From DATCZB01 sp035513215 (GTDB taxonomy: Bacteria > Pseudomonadota > Gammaproteobacteria > Steroidobacterales > Rariloculaceae), in NCBI GenBank assembly GCA_035513215.1, contig DATKCK010000106.1:45978-109977 (forward strand): 64,000 nucleotides of DNA, written 5' to 3'. The position numbers and the translations under genes were made by a program. The notes below the pieces were generated by a model. That model made no database searches. It was not told where the DNA came from and was given only the letters and a program-made list of their open reading frames with translations. This document shows positions 63,866 through 64,000 of the stretch, piece by piece; position 1 is the first letter of the stretch; every line of letters starts with the position of its first letter.

Positions 63866-64000
63866 ATGGACGAAAACCGCAAGAAAGCGCTCTCCGCGGC
63901 GCTAAGCCAGATCGAAAAGCAGTTCGGCAAGGGCTCGGTCATGCGCCTCGGCGACTCCACCGCCTCGCGCGACATCGAGGTCGTCTCGACCGGCTCGCTC
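63866..64000 (+). CDS. recA: Recombinase RecA, 5' end only
   Basis: The first 45 codons are in the window: MDENRKKALSAALSQIEKQF, then GKGSVMRLG, the strongly conserved RecA N-terminus and MAW start. The rest, including Walker A, is beyond the end. RecA pairs homologous DNA strands and triggers LexA self-cleavage. Confidence 0.95.
   Translation, partial: MDENRKKALSAALSQIEKQFGKGSVMRLGDSTASRDIEVVSTGSL

Overview
The window is a GC-rich gammaproteobacterial chromosome segment that reads as essentially complete sequence. The gene order points to this class: a full dcw division/cell-wall cluster ending in lpxC, dciA-M23 peptidase-secA-mutT, then zapD-coaE-pilD-pilC-pilB-pilA-pilR, and later sucCD, clpB, fmdB-DUF502-aspS-nudB, mutS and pncC-recA. 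I cannot name the genus. TTG and GTG starts are frequent, and stop/start overlaps of the ATGA, GTGA or TGATG type are the rule.

Positions 1-16132: rsmH (3' end), ftsL, ftsI, murE, murF, mraY, murD, ftsW, murG, murC, murB, ftsQ, ftsA, ftsZ, lpxC on the plus strand. These make and flip the peptidoglycan precursor, build the divisome and commit lipid A synthesis. No ddl lies between murB and ftsQ. Positions 16147-21241: dciA (minus), then a plus-strand leader carrying a very good match to the class I cyclic-di-GMP (GEMM) riboswitch, an M23 envelope protein with a substituted HxH motif, secA with a large insertion, and mutT.

Positions 21216-28900 (minus strand): zapD, coaE and the type IV pilus genes pilD, pilC, pilB, pilA and pilR, with a textbook sigma-54 promoter before pilA and a strong terminator after it. 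The matching sensor gene pilS lies at 40413-42071 on the same strand. Between the two halves of this normally adjacent pair sits an 11.5-kb, lower-GC block (about 29055-40163) of surface-glycan genes: an alkaline-phosphatase-fold membrane protein, a GT-C glycosyltransferase, a polyprenyl-phosphate sugar synthase-like GT2, three methyltransferases, a flippase and two GT4 glycosyltransferases.

Positions 42166-54529 are mostly housekeeping: sucC-sucD-nadE, bamD, rluD-pgeF, clpB with a sigma-32 type promoter, fmdB, DUF502, aspS-nudB. Positions 54576-64000: a 27-bp inverted repeat running into the 3' end of mutS, a coupled dinB-mutS pair, a Tat-exported dienelactone hydrolase-like protein, a DUF2089 regulator with a small membrane protein, remnants of an ECF sigma/anti-sigma pair, an MFS transporter, another GT4, pncC and the start of recA.

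No tRNA, rRNA, CRISPR array, transposase or integrase was recognised. The main points for follow-up are the c-di-GMP riboswitch ahead of the M23 gene (a possible link from a motility/biofilm second messenger to cell-wall remodelling and perhaps secretion), the island splitting pilS from pilR, and the short palindromic repeats.
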